In this document: piece by piece, positions 17,444-26,340 of the stretch
How positions within the stretch are numbered: position 1 is the stretch's first letter
Layout: every line of letters begins with the position of its first letter
Origin: Shewanella loihica PV-4
GTDB lineage: Bacteria; Pseudomonadota; Gammaproteobacteria; Enterobacterales; Shewanellaceae
Length of the DNA stretch: 64,000 bases
Reading direction: 5' to 3'
Assembly (NCBI RefSeq): GCF_000016065.1
Contig: NC_009092.1
Span: forward strand, 4,464,001-4,528,000
Notes under the pieces: generated by a model
What the model saw: the letters and a program-made list of their open reading frames with translations, nothing else
Database searches by the model: none
Told to the model about the DNA's origin: nothing
Translations under genes and position numbers: made by a program

Positions 17444-17474
17444 CGCTCGGCCGGAGGACGCTGACAAACAGAGG

Positions 17475-18005
17475 CTAGGCCGCCTCGTTGTTGGCTAGCT
17501 CCTGGTTATGATCTTGAATGAAGTCTTCCATAAACCAGGCGCAGAAGGTGTGGCGGCCATCCACCTCGGCCTTACCATAGATGGTGGAGGCCTGCTGGCG
17601 CACCGTCTTCTCCTTGGTCTGGCGCACCTCGGCGATCTCCTTAAAGCTGAGCCCCTTGAGGATCAAAAACGCCACCTGCTGCTCGCTCTTGGTGAAGCCC
17701 CAGGTATCGAACTGGCTGGCCACCGCCTGGCTATACTCCTGGCGGGCGGCGCGCATCTGAGTCGATAGGTTATCTATCTGCTTATCGGCTTGGGCGAGCC
17801 TGTGGGCCAGAGCCTTGACCTGACGGGAGCGACGCATTAGGTCGCGGCTCAGGTAGAGGGTGGCGATCACGGTCAGCAGCACCAAGACACTCTCCTGGGC
17901 GATATGCCAGGCGGGGATCTCCAGTTGCACGTCGGCGACAATATCCACCAGCTTAAACAACATGATAAGCACCAAGAGGGCGATGATAACCAGATCCTTT
18001 TTCAT
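17475..18005 (-). CDS. Membrane-anchored LuxR-type HTH regulator
   Basis: A 176-residue protein. Two hydrophobic segments (about residues 5-22 and 34-51) are followed by a coiled-coil stretch (about 52-100) and a C-terminal LuxR/FixJ-type helix-turn-helix (about 105-165), with ILKGLSFKEIAEVRQTKEKTVRQQ as the DNA-binding core. It therefore resembles one-component regulators tethered to the inner membrane, with no receiver domain. The ATG at 18005 has AGGA 6 nt upstream; the longer frame from 18062 lacks one. It is divergent from an RND efflux operon across a 20-bp perfect palindrome at 18137 and may regulate it. Confidence 0.82.
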   Translation of the reverse strand: MKKDLVIIALLVLIMLFKLVDIVADVQLEIPAWHIAQESVLVLLTVIATLYLSRDLMRRSRQVKALAHRLAQADKQIDNLSTQMRAARQEYSQAVASQFDTWGFTKSEQQVAFLILKGLSFKEIAEVRQTKEKTVRQQASTIYGKAEVDGRHTFCAWFMEDFIQDHNQELANNEAA

Positions 18006-18136
18006 GGATATTCCTACTCCTATCACGGCCTGCCCACACTCAATTACGCGCCAGACAGCCAAAATCCACAGGCAAATCTACAGCCAAATTCCGATAATAC
18101 AAAAAAGCGAAGCAACACAAAATCAATAAGTTAGCT

Positions 18137-18156
18137 TATGGTACATATGTACCATA
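18137..18156. promoter_or_regulatory. Perfect 20-bp palindrome, probable operator
   Basis: TATGGTACAT (18137-18146) is followed directly by its exact reverse complement (18147-18156). It lies between the divergent LuxR-type regulator and the efflux operon, about 85 bp before the latter. Length and symmetry fit a dimeric HTH regulator site, possibly that of the adjacent gene. Confidence 0.65.
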
Positions 18157-18241
18157 GGCCGCTTTATGATACATCTCCCTCAAGACAGGGGCGACACAAT
18201 CACTAGACTGACGGCACACTTTAATACCACAGAAATCGCTT

Positions 18242-19474
18242 ATGTCCGTCGTTAAGTCTTGTATCAAGATATGTCTGTTGACCGCATTAAGTAGCAGTAG
18301 TTTCTTTGGCTATGCGGCCTCGACACATCAACTCCACCACCTGCTGAAGATCAGTAAGTCCAGGCTTCCCAATGCCAGCGCCGAGGCGCCCGTCGTCGCG
18401 GATGAACGCGCCCAGCAACTGAGCAGCTCAGGCTGGTTGATGGGGCTCCCCAGCATCAGCCTGAGCCATCTGGGCAGCCTGGACAATGGTAACAGCTACG
18501 AGCAGGAGGTGTCGCTCAATTTGCCATTAAAGCCCCCCGGCGCCTACGACAGCGACAGCCAGATCAAGCAGTTGTCCCAGGCCATCGGCAGCCAGCAGCA
18601 GGCGCTGCAGAATCTCTACCTCTCCGGCCTTATCCGTCAAAGCATCTGGGACTATCGTCTCGCCAGCGTCAAGCTGGCCCAGCTGGAGCGCAAACGTAAG
18701 CTGCTGGATAAGCTGCATCAACAGCAGAAGCGCCTCACCGACGTGGGCGAGCTGCCTGTGGCTAATCTGCTGCTACTCGAGCGCGAGCAGGTGGATATCG
18801 ACCTGCAGCAGATCCAGCTCAAACAGCAACAGGCCGAGGCGGCCTCGCTGTTTTACCGTCTCACGGGCCAGCAGCTGCCACCTGAATCCATCGATGATGA
18901 GCCAAGCGCCAAGCTGTGGCAGGTGTCAGAGTTCGACAACCAGCTGGCCCAGCACCCCCTGTGGCAGCTGCAGCGACTACAGCAGCAACAGGCGCGTCTG
19001 ATGATCGAACGTCAGCAGGCGGGCACACAAGATCCCTGGACCCTCTCACTCACCGCCAAGCGCACCGCCGACGACCAGCTGGACGACAATCAGCTGGGGT
19101 TGGGGATCACTGTCCCCCTCGGGGTGAGCTCCGCCCTGTCCCAGAGCGATCTCGCCAGCTGGCAACAGACCAACCAGGAACAACTACTGCAAAGCGATCG
19201 CACCTATCTACAACTCAAGACCCAGGCGGAGAAGCTGGCCAAGCAGCAAGAGACGCTCGGCCAGCAGCAGCGACTGCTCAAGCAGGGGCTCTCCCTGAGC
19301 CGCACCATCACCGAAGAGCTGGCCAAGGTGAAAGATCAGAACCAGGTGAGCTATGAGATCTGGCTGCGCCGCTATATGGATGCGCTGGATACCGAATCAC
19401 GCCTGGCGCTGAACCGGGTCAGCCAACAACAACTCCATTCTCAGCAACTACAAGCCTTAGGAATCTCATTATGA
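18242..19474 (+). CDS. TolC-family outer-membrane efflux protein
   Basis: A 410-residue exported protein with signal peptide ending near FFGYAAS. Long Gln/Leu-rich helical stretches (LAQLERKRKLLDKLHQQQKR, then QQIQLKQQQAEAASLFYRL) repeat in two halves as in TolC/OEP proteins, though it is a little shorter than typical (430-490). It would form the outer-membrane channel of the tripartite pump encoded by the next two genes. The adaptor start overlaps its stop (ATGA), so the genes are translationally coupled. The region before it holds the palindrome at 18137. Confidence 0.86.
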   Translation: MSVVKSCIKICLLTALSSSSFFGYAASTHQLHHLLKISKSRLPNASAEAPVVADERAQQLSSSGWLMGLPSISLSHLGSLDNGNSYEQEVSLNLPLKPPGAYDSDSQIKQLSQAIGSQQQALQNLYLSGLIRQSIWDYRLASVKLAQLERKRKLLDKLHQQQKRLTDVGELPVANLLLLEREQVDIDLQQIQLKQQQAEAASLFYRLTGQQLPPESIDDEPSAKLWQVSEFDNQLAQHPLWQLQRLQQQQARLMIERQQAGTQDPWTLSLTAKRTADDQLDDNQLGLGITVPLGVSSALSQSDLASWQQTNQEQLLQSDRTYLQLKTQAEKLAKQQETLGQQQRLLKQGLSLSRTITEELAKVKDQNQVSYEIWLRRYMDALDTESRLALNRVSQQQLHSQQLQALGISL

Positions 19475-20511
19475 CGGCCAAGTATGGCGCCAGCCTCCTC
19501 TGTTTATCCGCGTTTCTCTCCGCCAGCCTTATGCATCCCGCTCAAGCCGAGCCATTAAGCTTAGAGACCCTAGGCAAGCTTGCCTTAAGCTATGTGCAGC
19601 CACAGAAGGTGGCCAGCTACGAGGGCAGCGCCCTGCCCGCCCAGGTCGCCCGCCTACCCGGCAACGATTACTGGGTCAGCACGCCAGAAAATATCCAGCA
19701 GGTCACCTTCCTGGTGGGCCAAGGCCAGCCCGTCAGCCAGGGACAGGCCATCGCCAGGCTGACCGGCCCAGAAGTGTTCCACTTCCTGGCCCAGGTCGAG
19801 GCCGCCAGCAGCCTGTATCAACTGGCGAAGCAGCGTTACGATCGCAACCGCCCGCTGCTGAAGAACGGTAGCATCAGCGCCGACAAGTGGCGCGAGATCA
19901 GCCAGGACTATTTTGCCAGCCACCTCGAATATGAGCATATGCAGCATTTCATGGCCATGGTGCTCGCCAAGGATGAGGCCAGCGAGTCGCTGACCATAGG
20001 CGCGCCCGTGGCCGGTATCGTCAAACTCAATCAGCTCGACACCCCCTACCACGCCGGCACACAGCTCTTCTCTCTGGTACCCAGCGATGCCATTCGCGTC
20101 CGGGTCAATGTGCCCATGAGCCAGTCAGCCTCGCTGTCTGCAATCAACATCAATGCCTGTCATCTCACCATAGATGCCCAGTCGGCCATCGCCGACGGCG
20201 CCTTTATCAACGCCTGGTCTGAGCCGGTTCCTCAAGGCTGTAACTTGTTGCTGGGACAGCAGATCACTGTGATACCCGAGTATCAAAAGGCCGTCTACCT
20301 GCTGCCCAAGCATAGCGTCTTCAGCTGGGAGCAGGAGAGTCAGGTATTTACCCAGCAGGCGAGCCAGCTTGAGGCGGTCACCATAGAAATACTGGGATCG
20401 ACGCCTGAGCAATACATAGTCGCCAGCGATCTGGATCTGAGCCAGATGCAGGTGTTGTCGCAGTCGGTGGCGGCGGTGAAAGGGATCATGCTCGGCCTAG
20501 GGGGCGAATAA
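19471..20511 (+). CDS. RND efflux periplasmic adaptor subunit
   Basis: A 346-residue protein with signal peptide (SLLCLSAFLSASLMHPAQA). A biotinyl-lipoyl-like half motif (VGQGQPVSQGQAIARLTGPE), an alpha-hairpin with QRYDRNRPLLKNGSISADKW, and the second lipoyl half (IGAPVAGIVKLNQLDTPYHAGT) mark it as a membrane-fusion protein of the CzcB/CusB type. It bridges the inner-membrane RND pump and the TolC-like channel. Start overlaps the upstream stop; the permease starts one base after its stop. Confidence 0.88.
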   Translation: MTAKYGASLLCLSAFLSASLMHPAQAEPLSLETLGKLALSYVQPQKVASYEGSALPAQVARLPGNDYWVSTPENIQQVTFLVGQGQPVSQGQAIARLTGPEVFHFLAQVEAASSLYQLAKQRYDRNRPLLKNGSISADKWREISQDYFASHLEYEHMQHFMAMVLAKDEASESLTIGAPVAGIVKLNQLDTPYHAGTQLFSLVPSDAIRVRVNVPMSQSASLSAININACHLTIDAQSAIADGAFINAWSEPVPQGCNLLLGQQITVIPEYQKAVYLLPKHSVFSWEQESQVFTQQASQLEAVTIEILGSTPEQYIVASDLDLSQMQVLSQSVAAVKGIMLGLGGE

Positions 20512-20512
20512 G

Positions 20513-23500
20513 ATGCTGACCTCGGTAATACGCTTCTCCCTCACCCAGCGCCTGTTTGTGCTGATCGTCGCCGCCATCTTGATGGCCGCCGGCGGCAAGG
20601 CCTGGCTGGCGATCCCCTTAGATGCCTTTCCCGATATCTCGCCCACCCAGGTGAAGATCATCCTCAAGGCGCCGGGCATGACGCCCGAAGAGATAGAGGC
20701 GCAGATCACTGTGCCCATAGAGACAGAGCTGCTGGGGATCCCCAATCAGGCGATCCTACGCTCGACCACCAAGTACGCCATCAGTGACATCACCCTGGAT
20801 TTCGCCGAAGGCACAGATATCTACTGGGCGAGGCAGCAGGTGAGCGAACGCCTGGCCGCCGTGTGGGACAGCTTCCCCGAAGGGGTCTCCGGCGGTGTTG
20901 CTCCCATGAGTACTCCCTTGAGCGAGATCTTCATGTTCTCCCTGGAAAACCCCAACCTGTCGCTGATGGAACGCAGGCAGCTACTAGAATGGGAGGTGCG
21001 TCCTTTGCTGCGCACAGTGCCCGGGGTGGCCGATGTCAACATTCTCGGTGGCTATGCCAAGAGCTTCAGCATCAGCCCCAACCCGGCGGCCATGGCGGCG
21101 GCCGGCATAGGCTTTGCGGATCTGCAGCAGGCGATCAAGGACAACAACCACAACGAGGGCGCAGGTAAACTCACCATAGGCACTGACACCATTATCGTGC
21201 GCGCCGAGGGCCGCATCGACGATATCGACGAGCTGGGACAACTCGTGGTGAAGGCCGACGATGCCAAGGTCTATCGCCTTAAGGATCTGGCCGAGATCCA
21301 GATAGGTCACCTGGCGCGCTACGGCGCGGTCACCAAGGATGGTGATGAGACCGCCGAGGCGTTGATCATCGCCCTGAAAGACACTAATACGGCGCAAGTT
21401 GTCGACGGCATTAAGCAGAAGCTAGCGCAGATCCAGACCAGCCTGCCGGAGGGCAGCGTGATCAACACCTTCTACGATCGCGCCAACCTGATCAACACCG
21501 CCATAGACACCATCTCCAGCGCCCTCTTCGAGGCGGTGCTCTTGGTGATCGTGCTGTTGGCGCTATTTCTGGGCAATGTGCGCGCCGCTTTGGTGGTGTC
21601 CCTGTCGCTGCCGCTGGCGGCTCTGATGACCTTCCTGCTGATGGATCTGTTCGACCTGTCGGCCAACCTGATGAGCCTGGGCGGCCTGGTGATCGCCATC
21701 GGCATGTTGGTGGACTCCTCTGTGGTGGTGGTCGAAAACATGGTCAATCAGATCGCCTCCAAACAGCGACTGCCGCGCCTGCACCTGATCTTCCGCGCCA
21801 CCAAGGATGTCGCCATCCCTGTGGTCTCGGGCACCATCATCGTCATCATAGTCTTCTCGCCCCTGCTGAGCCTCACCGGCCTGGAGGGCAAACTATTTAC
21901 CCCGGTGGCGGTCACAATAGTGTTCGCCATGCTCTCCTCCCTGGTGCTGGCGCTCACCGTCATCCCTGTGATCGCCTCCTATCTGGTGAACGAGAAGGCG
22001 GCCCAGGAGCCCAGGGCGATAGAGAAGCTCAAGGCCGCCTACCTTGGCAGCCTGAAACGCACCTTCGAGGCGAAGAAAGGCTTTATGCTCACCGCCTTCA
22101 GCCTGTTGATCGTCAGCCTTGGGCTGTTTAGCCTGGTGGGCAAGACCTTCATGCCCACCCTGGATGAGGGCGATATCATTTTGCAGCTGGAGAAGTCACC
22201 CTCTATCTCGCTGGAGGCCTCCATCGCCATCGACAAACAGATACAGCAGACCCTGCTGAGCAAGGTGCCTGAGATAAAACAGATGGTCGCCCGCACCGGC
22301 GCCGACGAGATAGGCCTGGATCCTATGGGGCTGAACGAGACGGACGTGTTTCTCGAGCTGGCGCCGCGCAGCGAGTGGCGCTTCGATACCAAGGCAGAGC
22401 TTATCGAGGCGATTCGCGGCGAGCTGCTGCAATACGCCGGGGTTAACTTTAACTTCACCCAGCCGATCCAGATGCGGGTCTCCGAGATGTTGACCGGCAG
22501 CATAGGCGATGTGGCCATCAAGGTGTTCGGCACAGATATCGACACCCTGGGCACTCTGACCGGCGAGATCCAGCAACTGGTGAGCGCCACAAACGGCAGC
22601 GTAGATGTGAAGATGTCGCTTATCGAGGGCAGCCCCTTCATCAACCTCACCCTGGATAACGAGCTGGCGAGAGGCTTCGGCATGAGCACCATGGAGTTTG
22701 CCCGCTACCTCAAGAGCCAACTCGAAGGGGTGGCGGTGACCGAGGTGCTGCAGGGCAAGAAGCGCACCCCAGTGCTGATCGCCAGCGGCGAGGGCAAGCT
22801 TGGCAGCATCAACGAGCTTAAGCAACAGCTGCTGGTGATGCCGGATCACTCCCTCAGGCGCCTGACCGATGTGGCCAAGCTCAGCTATAAGGAGGGCCCG
22901 ATACTGATCGAGCGGGAACAGGGGGATCGCTTCTCGGTGATCACCACCAATGTCGAGGGACGGGATATCGTTGGCTTCGTCGAAGAGCTTAACGCCAAGA
23001 TAGGCGAGCAGATCAAGCTGCCGGCCGGCTACAGCGTCAGCTTCGGCGGCGAGTTTGAGAATCAGCAGCGCGCCACCAACAACCTGCTGCTGGTGATCCC
23101 CATCGCCATGGCGCTGATCACCCTGATCCTCTTCACCACCTTCGGCTCCCTCTCCAAGGCTGGGCTGATCCTGGCCAACGTGCCCTTCGCCATGATGGGC
23201 GGCATCGTCAGCCTCTACCTGTCGGGGGAATACCTGTCGGTCCCCGCGTCGGTGGGCTTCATCGCCCTCCTGGGGGTGGCCGTGCTCAATGGCGTGGTGA
23301 TGGTCAGCTACTATGAGCAGACCCGTCACCTGTTTAGCGACCTCTTGACCCGGGTGGAACAGGGCGCCATGCGCCGCCTGCGCCCCATCCTGATGACGGC
23401 CACCACCGCCATGTTTGGCCTGATGCCGCTGGTGTTTGCCACCGGCCCTGGTGCCGAGATCCAGAAACCCCTGGCCATAGTGGTGATAGGCGGCCTGCTG

Positions 23501-23566
23501 ACCTCCACCATCACCACCCTCTACCTGTTGCCTATCCTCTACTACTGGCTGGAGAAACGCCGATGA
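20513..23566 (+). CDS. CzcA-like RND efflux permease
   Basis: A 1017-residue RND transporter with about 12 membrane helices and two large periplasmic loops. It starts like heavy-metal RND proteins (FPDISPTQVKI near residue 38) and ends with GVAVLNGVVMVSYYEQ in TM10/11, typical of HME pumps. In TM4 the usual DFGxxVDGAV motif is altered: AIGMLVDSSVVVVENM keeps the second Asp and the Glu but lacks the first Asp. The substrate may therefore not be the classical Zn/Co/Cd set. The DUF3240 gene downstream supports a metal or metalloid role. Its stop overlaps that gene's start. Confidence 0.9.
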   Translation: MLTSVIRFSLTQRLFVLIVAAILMAAGGKAWLAIPLDAFPDISPTQVKIILKAPGMTPEEIEAQITVPIETELLGIPNQAILRSTTKYAISDITLDFAEGTDIYWARQQVSERLAAVWDSFPEGVSGGVAPMSTPLSEIFMFSLENPNLSLMERRQLLEWEVRPLLRTVPGVADVNILGGYAKSFSISPNPAAMAAAGIGFADLQQAIKDNNHNEGAGKLTIGTDTIIVRAEGRIDDIDELGQLVVKADDAKVYRLKDLAEIQIGHLARYGAVTKDGDETAEALIIALKDTNTAQVVDGIKQKLAQIQTSLPEGSVINTFYDRANLINTAIDTISSALFEAVLLVIVLLALFLGNVRAALVVSLSLPLAALMTFLLMDLFDLSANLMSLGGLVIAIGMLVDSSVVVVENMVNQIASKQRLPRLHLIFRATKDVAIPVVSGTIIVIIVFSPLLSLTGLEGKLFTPVAVTIVFAMLSSLVLALTVIPVIASYLVNEKAAQEPRAIEKLKAAYLGSLKRTFEAKKGFMLTAFSLLIVSLGLFSLVGKTFMPTLDEGDIILQLEKSPSISLEASIAIDKQIQQTLLSKVPEIKQMVARTGADEIGLDPMGLNETDVFLELAPRSEWRFDTKAELIEAIRGELLQYAGVNFNFTQPIQMRVSEMLTGSIGDVAIKVFGTDIDTLGTLTGEIQQLVSATNGSVDVKMSLIEGSPFINLTLDNELARGFGMSTMEFARYLKSQLEGVAVTEVLQGKKRTPVLIASGEGKLGSINELKQQLLVMPDHSLRRLTDVAKLSYKEGPILIEREQGDRFSVITTNVEGRDIVGFVEELNAKIGEQIKLPAGYSVSFGGEFENQQRATNNLLLVIPIAMALITLILFTTFGSLSKAGLILANVPFAMMGGIVSLYLSGEYLSVPASVGFIALLGVAVLNGVVMVSYYEQTRHLFSDLLTRVEQGAMRRLRPILMTATTAMFGLMPLVFATGPGAEIQKPLAIVVIGGLLTSTITTLYLLPILYYWLEKRR

Positions 23567-23868
23567 GCAGTGAACAACTACTGGTGCTGATCGCCCAGAA
23601 CGATATTAAAGACGACATAGTCGACACCCTGATCGAGCTGGATTTTCTTTCCGGCTTCAGCCTTGGCAATATCTGTGGCTTCAGCCGCGAGCACAGCCAC
23701 TTCAACATCAAGGAGCAGGTGGAGGGCTATCGGGAGTTCTGCAAGTTCGAGATCATGCACCCCAGCAGCCAGCAGCAGGCCCTGCTCGCCGTGCTCGCCA
23801 GGGTGTGCCAGCACAACCCCTGTCGCTACTGGATCATGCCGATCCAGCAGACAGGTACCCTCTGTTAA
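23563..23868 (+). CDS. DUF3240 family protein
   Basis: A 101-residue cytoplasmic protein, start overlapping the RND stop (ATGA). The fold looks PII-like/ferredoxin-like: LLVLIAQNDIKDDIVDTLIE at the start and YWIMPIQQTG at the end. DUF3240 genes typically follow CzcA-type pumps. A regulatory or accessory role in efflux is plausible but unproven. Last gene of the efflux operon. Confidence 0.82.
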   Translation: MSSEQLLVLIAQNDIKDDIVDTLIELDFLSGFSLGNICGFSREHSHFNIKEQVEGYREFCKFEIMHPSSQQQALLAVLARVCQHNPCRYWIMPIQQTGTLC

Positions 23869-23924
23869 CTTTGGATAACGCCTTCGGCCTGTACTCTTTA
23901 GCCTATGACTGAAGAGCCAAGGGC

Positions 23925-24872
23925 CTAAGGCTTACCATTGCCCTGTTTGAGCAGCAGCTCGGCCTTGGCGCCGAGAAACACATAGATCCCCAGCCCCACC
24001 AGCAGGCCGACCACGGCGAACATCATGCCGATGGCGGGCTGCACATACTTCATCTCTCCCAGAGAGGCCTTAAACATGGTCAGCAGGGCCTCGATGGAGA
24101 TGGCGATCAAGATAGTGGAGATAAAGCGGGTGATGGTGCGCCGGGTAGAGCTGTGGCGGAAGATATCCTTGTGCATCAACACCTCCTCTTCGAGGATCGT
24201 CTTGCCCAGATCGAACACCGCCAGGGCCAGGGTGATGAAGATGATGATGCTAAAGGGCTTGATTGAGCCACTGGGCACAACTCCCTCGGCGAGCAAGGCG
24301 GCGATATCCACGGTCGCCATGCTGATCAGCACCAGCACCATGATAAACAGCCCGACCACCAGCGCGGTATAGACCCCCTTGAACAGGGGCGTCGCCCGCC
24401 GTCTGGCCCGATCGCCCATCATAAACTCGATCAACTGAGTGAGATTGATATCCACCACGATAAAACCCCGCCCCGAGTCGTCTTCGATACGATAGGAGGC
24501 CGACAGGCAGAGCTGGCCGCTGGCGTTGGAGAGATAGGGAGTGGTGATCTTGAGCAACTGCGTCTCCTGCGCCTTGGAGAAGTAGGGCCTGTGGCTGCGG
24601 CTCAGGTTGCGCCCCACGGGGATCGCCTGCACCACACGATTGACTATGGCCACATTGTCGCTGATCTGCACTCCATCACCGTCGAGCACATAGAGCAGCT
24701 CGATAAAGGGATAGCTGTTGGCGATCTCGGCCATGGCCCGCACCCGAAAGCCTGGGTCGGACAGCATCAGGGGATCGCTTATCCCCACCAGAATCGACTC
24801 CAACAGCTCCTTCACCAGCTGCTCATGTTCATGGTACCGCTCGATCACACTCAAGTAACTCATTGCCGCCAT
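23925..24872 (-). CDS. PDC-sensor-domain membrane protein
   Basis: A 315-residue protein. Residues 1-150 look like a PDC/dCache-type ligand sensor (PFIELLYVLDGDGVQISDN, RSHRPYFSKAQ, SASYRIEDDSGRGFIVVDINL). Residues about 165-305 hold four hydrophobic segments. No kinase, cyclase or methyl-accepting domain follows, and there is no obvious N-terminal anchor, so how the sensor part crosses the membrane is unclear. GGGGAG lies 6 nt before the ATG. Convergent with the efflux operon. The output partner is unknown. Confidence 0.72.
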   Translation of the reverse strand: MAAMSYLSVIERYHEHEQLVKELLESILVGISDPLMLSDPGFRVRAMAEIANSYPFIELLYVLDGDGVQISDNVAIVNRVVQAIPVGRNLSRSHRPYFSKAQETQLLKITTPYLSNASGQLCLSASYRIEDDSGRGFIVVDINLTQLIEFMMGDRARRRATPLFKGVYTALVVGLFIMVLVLISMATVDIAALLAEGVVPSGSIKPFSIIIFITLALAVFDLGKTILEEEVLMHKDIFRHSSTRRTITRFISTILIAISIEALLTMFKASLGEMKYVQPAIGMMFAVVGLLVGLGIYVFLGAKAELLLKQGNGKP

Positions 24873-25066
24873 AGACTGCTCCCCTTAGATAACGGCTCTA
24901 AGCTTTGCAACTATGGCGCCAATCCCACTCGCGGGCACAGAAACCCGGCGAAGACAGAGGAAAACGCCGCGCCACGGGGCGAAAACCCAGGCAGGAGAAG
25001 GCTGATAAGGTGATAAATCGCGCGAGCCTGGGCGTGAAATTCGCTCTGACTGCGCCGAAACGCATA

Positions 25067-25095
25067 GGCATCTGCACCAAAAGAGGGCAGATGCC
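25067..25095. other. 9-bp perfect hairpin downstream of the esterase gene
   Basis: GGCATCTGC (25067-25075) and GCAGATGCC (25087-25095) enclose an 11-base loop. It lies about 50 bp after the stop of the minus-strand esterase gene. No clear T run follows, so it could be a weak terminator or RNA stabiliser. Confidence 0.4.
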
Positions 25096-25145
25096 GGCGT
25101 ATTTCAATAAAGGTAAACGGCGGAGATAACCTTATGTAGAATCAA

Positions 25146-26297
25146 TTAGTGCCGCTGCGCCTCTAGCGCCGCCAGGCTCTCGCTGTATTTACGGGTCCAG
25201 AAGGGATGGTCTGTCTTGGCCAGCGCCTGCTTCTGCTGGGCTATGGCTAAGTCAAACATCTTTAGCTCGCCATAGGCTCTTGCCAGGGCATCATGGGCGG
25301 TGTGGGAGTCAGGATTGGCCTCCACCGCCGCCAGATAAACAGCCAGCCCATTATCTTTATCCTTGGCAAACTCGGCGTCCGCCAGGGCGATCAGCGAATC
25401 GGTGGACGGCACGGGGAAGCCATACTTCTGCTGCGACAGGTAACTATAGTGGTCGAGAATCGCCTTCACGCCGCCCTTGGCAATGTCTGAGTCTGGCGAG
25501 AGCACCCTGTGGTAGTCGTCGAACAGCCACTCTATGCCGTAGGCGGTCGCCAGGATCGGCTGGGTCATATAGTAGGTGCCGTCGAAACGCTTCACCTTAT
25601 AGTGCAGCGCCGGATGATTGGTCGTCTCGAGCAGCTCCTCTAAAGCCGCGAAATCCTCCAGCTGACGCTGCTCGAAATCGCTGTCGCTGGTAGTCAGCAT
25701 CAGGTAGCGTGGCTTGCCCTTGAGCTTCTCCAGCTTATCGGCGGCCGACTTGATCACATAGGCAAAGTCGTCACTCAGTACAGGGCTCGCCGCCAGGTAG
25801 GCGTTGAACAACTCGGGGCGATTGAGCAAGGTGTAGAGCACCAGGCCGGCGTTGCCGGTAAAGCCGTTCATGATGCGAAAGCCATTGGTGCGATATTTGG
25901 CGTCGATGGCGGGCAGCAGCGACTGCCCCATGAAATCCAGCAGGGCGACGCTGCCTTCCTGCTCTATCGCCTGACTCTTCAACTTGCCCAGCGCCTGGTC
26001 ACCGTCGGGCGCGGTGACGATTATGGTCTCCAGCCAGGGCCAGTCGCCGTTGTGGCTCATCCAGTCATGCATCCCCTCGAGATAGCCGCGGCTGCGGGGA
26101 TGGAAGTCGAACAGCAGCACATAGCGCTTATCTAGGTTCTCGCCATAACTGGCGGGCAGAGTAACCTTGAAGGCCATGGGCTTGTCGACACCCGGCGCCT
26201 TAACCATCAGCGTTTCAAGGTTGGTCGGCGCCGCCTGAACCAGGTTCAAGCTACTGCCGAGCAGTAAGATAACACCAGCAATCCATTTATTTATCAC
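25146..26297 (-). CDS. Secreted esterase-like alpha/beta hydrolase with TPR-like tail
   Basis: A 383-residue protein with signal peptide (AGVILLLGSSLNLVQA). Residues about 25-270 resemble the esterase D/IroE-type alpha/beta hydrolase fold (YVLLFDFHPRSRGYLEG; NGFTGNAGLVLYTLLNRPE at the nucleophile elbow). There the usual G-x-S-x-G reads G-F-T-G-N-A-G, so the nucleophile Ser is not evident. Residues about 300-380 form TPR-like helices (AHDALARAYGELKMFDLAI). Start codon is GTG at 26297 with AAGGA 6 nt upstream. It may be inactive as an esterase or serve binding. Confidence 0.7.
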   Translation of the reverse strand: MINKWIAGVILLLGSSLNLVQAAPTNLETLMVKAPGVDKPMAFKVTLPASYGENLDKRYVLLFDFHPRSRGYLEGMHDWMSHNGDWPWLETIIVTAPDGDQALGKLKSQAIEQEGSVALLDFMGQSLLPAIDAKYRTNGFRIMNGFTGNAGLVLYTLLNRPELFNAYLAASPVLSDDFAYVIKSAADKLEKLKGKPRYLMLTTSDSDFEQRQLEDFAALEELLETTNHPALHYKVKRFDGTYYMTQPILATAYGIEWLFDDYHRVLSPDSDIAKGGVKAILDHYSYLSQQKYGFPVPSTDSLIALADAEFAKDKDNGLAVYLAAVEANPDSHTAHDALARAYGELKMFDLAIAQQKQALAKTDHPFWTRKYSESLAALEAQRH

Positions 26298-26340
26298 GTG
26301 TATTCCTTGTTATTGTTAAGTGATAGGGCGACCTGAGCCG

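Noticed and set aside
22039..23329. Minus-strand open frames within the RND permease gene
   Set aside because: Antisense to a complete, well-conserved RND gene; composition typical of shadow frames in GC-rich DNA.
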